From Acidimicrobiaceae bacterium (GTDB lineage Bacteria > Actinomycetota > Acidimicrobiia > Acidimicrobiales > Acidimicrobiaceae), in assembly GCA_013044365.1 (NCBI GenBank), contig JABEUP010000054.1:1-7677 (forward strand): a stretch of DNA of 7,677 nucleotides. The letters are read 5' to 3'. The position numbers and the translations under genes were made by a program. The notes under the pieces are model-generated. The model was not told where the DNA came from. It saw only the letters and a list, made by a program, of their open reading frames with translations, and searched no databases. The number at the start of each line of letters is the position of its first letter. Positions within the stretch are counted from its first letter, which is position 1. This document shows positions 5,902-7,677 of this stretch, piece by piece.

Positions 5902-7116
5902 TCAATTGATACCTTCTATCGCCTTCCACGTGCGTCCTCCGTCAGTCGTTCTCAGCAGGTAGGGACGATTTACACAGTTCTGTTTGAATGCGGTACATGA
6001 GGTTGTTGCTCCCAGAGACAGTGCATTAATTGAATCGAGAAGAGTCATACTGCCTGGATTGGCGAAAAAGCCGGTCGGGACAACCCTCGTCCAGGTGTTT
6101 CCGCCATCGGTTGACTCATACAGCAGGTTCTGGTTGAAAGGAGCCAGCCAGATGTTGTTACCTGATGCAGCGATTACCGGAAGGGCACTCGGACCAGAGG
6201 CAACTCCGATCGACGAATCAACAGAATGATACGTCGCACCTCCATCTGTACTCACGTACAAAGCCATTATCGATGAACCCAGCGATGATGGAGTGGCTTG
6301 CGCCTTGGTCAGAGCCAATAGAAGGTAGATATTTTGGCCATCTGCCACTGGCGTTCCAATTTCAGTTTCTTGAAAACGCTGGTTGTTGATATCCGATCCT
6401 GACCAGGTCTGACCACCGTCAGAGCTGTAGTAGATTTTCCTATCCTCGCCATCGTCCTGCGCCACTGCATCGTGGCTGTTAATAAAGATGACTGTGCCTG
6501 ACCCGAAAACAACGGACCTCGAAGGTAAAGGACGTTGTACGAACGTCGATCCAGACTGTACAAAAAGGTTAGAGCTGACGCCGACATCGGCGCCGCCACG
6601 CTCAAGGAGCACGGAGATGGGAGCAGTGCCTACGGAGATCACCCCACGTGGCGGTGGCTGCGTAGCTTCAAGACTAGGCCAGGAAGGACTAAGCGCCACT
6701 TTGGTCCAAGATGATCGAGCATTCTTTTTGCCCCAAAGATCTAAGCCGGTAGCTGTTCCGTTTGAGGCTGTGAGCCAGACCTCGCCGCTTGGCGTAATTG
6801 CAATGTCTGATATTGAAGTTACAGCAGGCAGAGGGACAGATGTCCAGTTGGTACCTCCATCGGAGGACATATCGATGCTTGATTTCTTGAGCTGCCACAC
6901 GTTAGAGCCATCAAAGCCCTGTACTTCCACTGCACCACCTGTTGACGCGGACACGGCTGATCCGGAGTGCTGTGTCGGTGAAGTTCCAAGTGCCTGGATC
7001 GAACCCGATGAGAGAACACCAGATCGATCCGACCTTTGCGCCTGACCGGCACCGCAGGCCGTCAGCCCAAACAGAGCAATCCCTGAGAGGGCGGCGATGC
7101 TTGCATGACGCAACAT
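5902..7116 (-). CDS. Asp-box (BNR-like) repeat lipoprotein
   Basis: A 404-residue exported lipoprotein. The signal peptide MLRHASIAALSGIALFGLTAC ends in lipobox L-T-A-C with Cys21. Five Asp-box motifs are visible: SSDGGTNW (about 84-91), SSDGGQTW (231-238), STDGGATY (289-296), STDGGNTW (335-342) and TTDGGRTW (390-397). These mark beta-hairpins of a propeller, as in sialidase-like, YCF48-like and sortilin-type proteins. The sialidase Arg triad and catalytic residues were not recognised, so enzyme activity should not be assumed; a binding or scaffold role at the cell surface is more likely. The second Met (7116) is chosen because GAGG (7130-7127) is 9 nt upstream of it but only 3 nt from the ATG at 7122, which would add two residues. 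The gap between the first and second Asp-boxes is long, about 140 residues, suggesting blades that have lost the motif. Confidence 0.85.
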   Translation of the reverse strand: MLRHASIAALSGIALFGLTACGAGQAQRSDRSGVLSSGSIQALGTSPTQHSGSAVSASTGGAVEVQGFDGSNVWQLKKSSIDMSSDGGTNWTSVPLPAVTSISDIAITPSGEVWLTASNGTATGLDLWGKKNARSSWTKVALSPSWPSLEATQPPPRGVISVGTAPISVLLERGGADVGVSSNLFVQSGSTFVQRPLPSRSVVFGSGTVIFINSHDAVAQDDGEDRKIYYSSDGGQTWSGSDINNQRFQETEIGTPVADGQNIYLLLALTKAQATPSSLGSSIMALYVSTDGGATYHSVDSSIGVASGPSALPVIAASGNNIWLAPFNQNLLYESTDGGNTWTRVVPTGFFANPGSMTLLDSINALSLGATTSCTAFKQNCVNRPYLLRTTDGGRTWKAIEGIN

Positions 7117-7440
7117 GATCATTTTCCTCGCGAGTCAACTAAACACATTGTAGGCATTTAAAACCTAACCATTTGAAAGGCCGCAATTGAGTGCTTGGTA
7201 AAATTCCTCTTCTTGTTGGATCGAGACCAATGAGTGCCGATCCTCACCATGATATTTTTTCGTCGATGCCATAAAAGACGCTCGGACCAGCATGTGGAGA
7301 ATTCGCGGACAGGCCCTTTTGTAGAAATGTCGGATCGTCTCGGGTAGCAGAAATCGACGCTGCGTCACTTTGTGCCGCATGCCGTACATCAATGCCCAAG
7401 CAAGGGCCTTAATTATTGTCCTACTCGTTACAAAGGGAAC
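7117..7440 (-). other. 324-nt stretch without a convincing gene between the PASTA protein and the Asp-box lipoprotein
   Basis: Between the stop of the PASTA gene and the start of the Asp-box gene. It holds the leader and likely promoter of the latter. One minus-strand frame is open from a TTG at 7392 to a stop at 7165 (75 residues, with MYGMRHKVTQRRFLLPE near the start). It has no ribosome site, matches no family I recognise and has no signal peptide, so it is probably chance or a decayed gene. GCCC/GGGC arms (7394-7397, 7404-7407) make only a weak hairpin after the PASTA gene. Confidence 0.4.
7147..7152 (-). promoter_or_regulatory. Possible -10 box for the Asp-box lipoprotein gene
   Basis: TACAAT on the minus strand matches 5 of 6 consensus bases, 30 nt before the ATG at 7116; transcription would give a short leader that includes the GAGG ribosome site. 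No -35 hexamer is convincing at 16-18 nt. Confidence 0.35.
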
Positions 7441-7677
7441 TCAAAACGCTACCGAATTGTCAACCACCACCTGCTGACGCGCACGGATGGATGTGCCACT
7501 TTCCGGCGAAGTTGAGACTATGTGGCCTGGTGGGACTGAAGTGGTTTGGACATTCTGAACTACCACCGCTACTCCTAGCCCTGAGAGCTCGCCGACCGCA
7601 GTGGGTGTCACCATGCCTACGATATTGGGAAGAACCAGTGTTGCAGAAGGACATGAAATGGCGGTGATGGTTTGCCC
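7441..7677 (-). CDS. PASTA-domain protein, C-terminal fragment
   Basis: The last 78 residues of a protein whose start lies beyond the right edge; no start codon is needed inside the window. From fragment residue 16 to the end the sequence is one PASTA repeat: LPNIVGM, 'T-A-V-G-E-L-S-G-L-G-V-A-V-V-V', then 'V-P-P-G-H-I-V-S-T-S-P-E-S-G-T-S-I' and a final beta strand QQVVVDNSV. The consensus features are all there: the VP-x-(V/I)-x-G-like opening, the helix ending in GL, and the 'G-x-(V/I)-x-x-x-x-P-x-x-G-T' turn. PASTA domains occur at the C-terminus of class A or B penicillin-binding proteins and of PknB-type Ser/Thr kinases, where they sense peptidoglycan fragments outside the cell; which of these this is cannot be told from the fragment. 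The residues before the repeat (TITAISCPSA) were not assigned. Confidence 0.75.
   Translation of the reverse strand, partial: GQTITAISCPSATLVLPNIVGMVTPTAVGELSGLGVAVVVQNVQTTSVPPGHIVSTSPESGTSIRARQQVVVDNSVAF

Noticed and set aside
5717..5962. Plus-strand frame of 81 residues after the permease
   Set aside because: It runs antisense into the end of the Asp-box gene, starts with a TTG lacking a ribosome site, and has low-complexity, unrecognisable content.
6488..7045. Plus-strand frame of 185 residues
   Set aside because: It is fully antisense to the Asp-box lipoprotein, whose repeated SDGG-W motifs show the minus frame is the coding one.
7416..7667. Plus-strand frame of 83 residues at the right edge, and a minus-strand frame at 7460-7654
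   Set aside because: Both overlap the PASTA frame on the minus strand, which matches a known domain consensus along its length.

Overview
The window looks like chromosomal DNA of a bacterium of roughly 50% GC, most likely an actinobacterium. The reasons are a DUF4232 lipoprotein, a SIMPL (DUF541) lipoprotein, a YtrA-type GntR regulator with an ABC-2 exporter of the actinobacterial type, a PASTA domain, and two genes whose -10 boxes lie only 6-7 nt before the start codon, as in leaderless mRNAs. GC this moderate in an actinobacterium would suit an Acidimicrobiia-like lineage, but that placement is inference. No rRNA, tRNA, CRISPR, phage or insertion sequence was recognised.

Layout. The left part (1-957) is a minus-strand pair: a polytopic membrane protein, then, 3 nt after its stop, the first 38 codons of a winged-helix regulator that runs off the left edge. 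A divergent intergenic region (958-1177) carries the promoter of that pair and a dense set of inverted repeats. Two plus-strand lipoprotein genes follow: SIMPL (1178-1912, TTG start) and DUF4232 plus a C-terminal beta-rich domain (2115-3062).

The centre (3276-5648) is a three-gene plus-strand operon: a YtrA-subfamily GntR repressor, an ABC ATPase overlapping it by 20 nt, and an ABC-2 permease 3 nt further on. Directly before the repressor start lies a 12-bp perfect palindrome that contains the -10 box, the arrangement expected for autorepression. Operons of this kind are known in other bacteria to respond to envelope stress or cell-wall-active compounds; the ligand here cannot be read from the sequence.

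The right part is on the minus strand: an Asp-box (BNR-like) repeat lipoprotein (5902-7116), a 324-nt stretch without a convincing gene, and the last 78 residues of a protein ending in a PASTA domain (7441-7677, open at the right edge). All recognisable products act at, or regulate, the cell envelope: three lipoproteins, two membrane proteins with their regulators, and a PASTA protein. The most unusual features are regulatory: two inferred leaderless promoters, the palindrome over the -10 box, and the structured region before the SIMPL gene.
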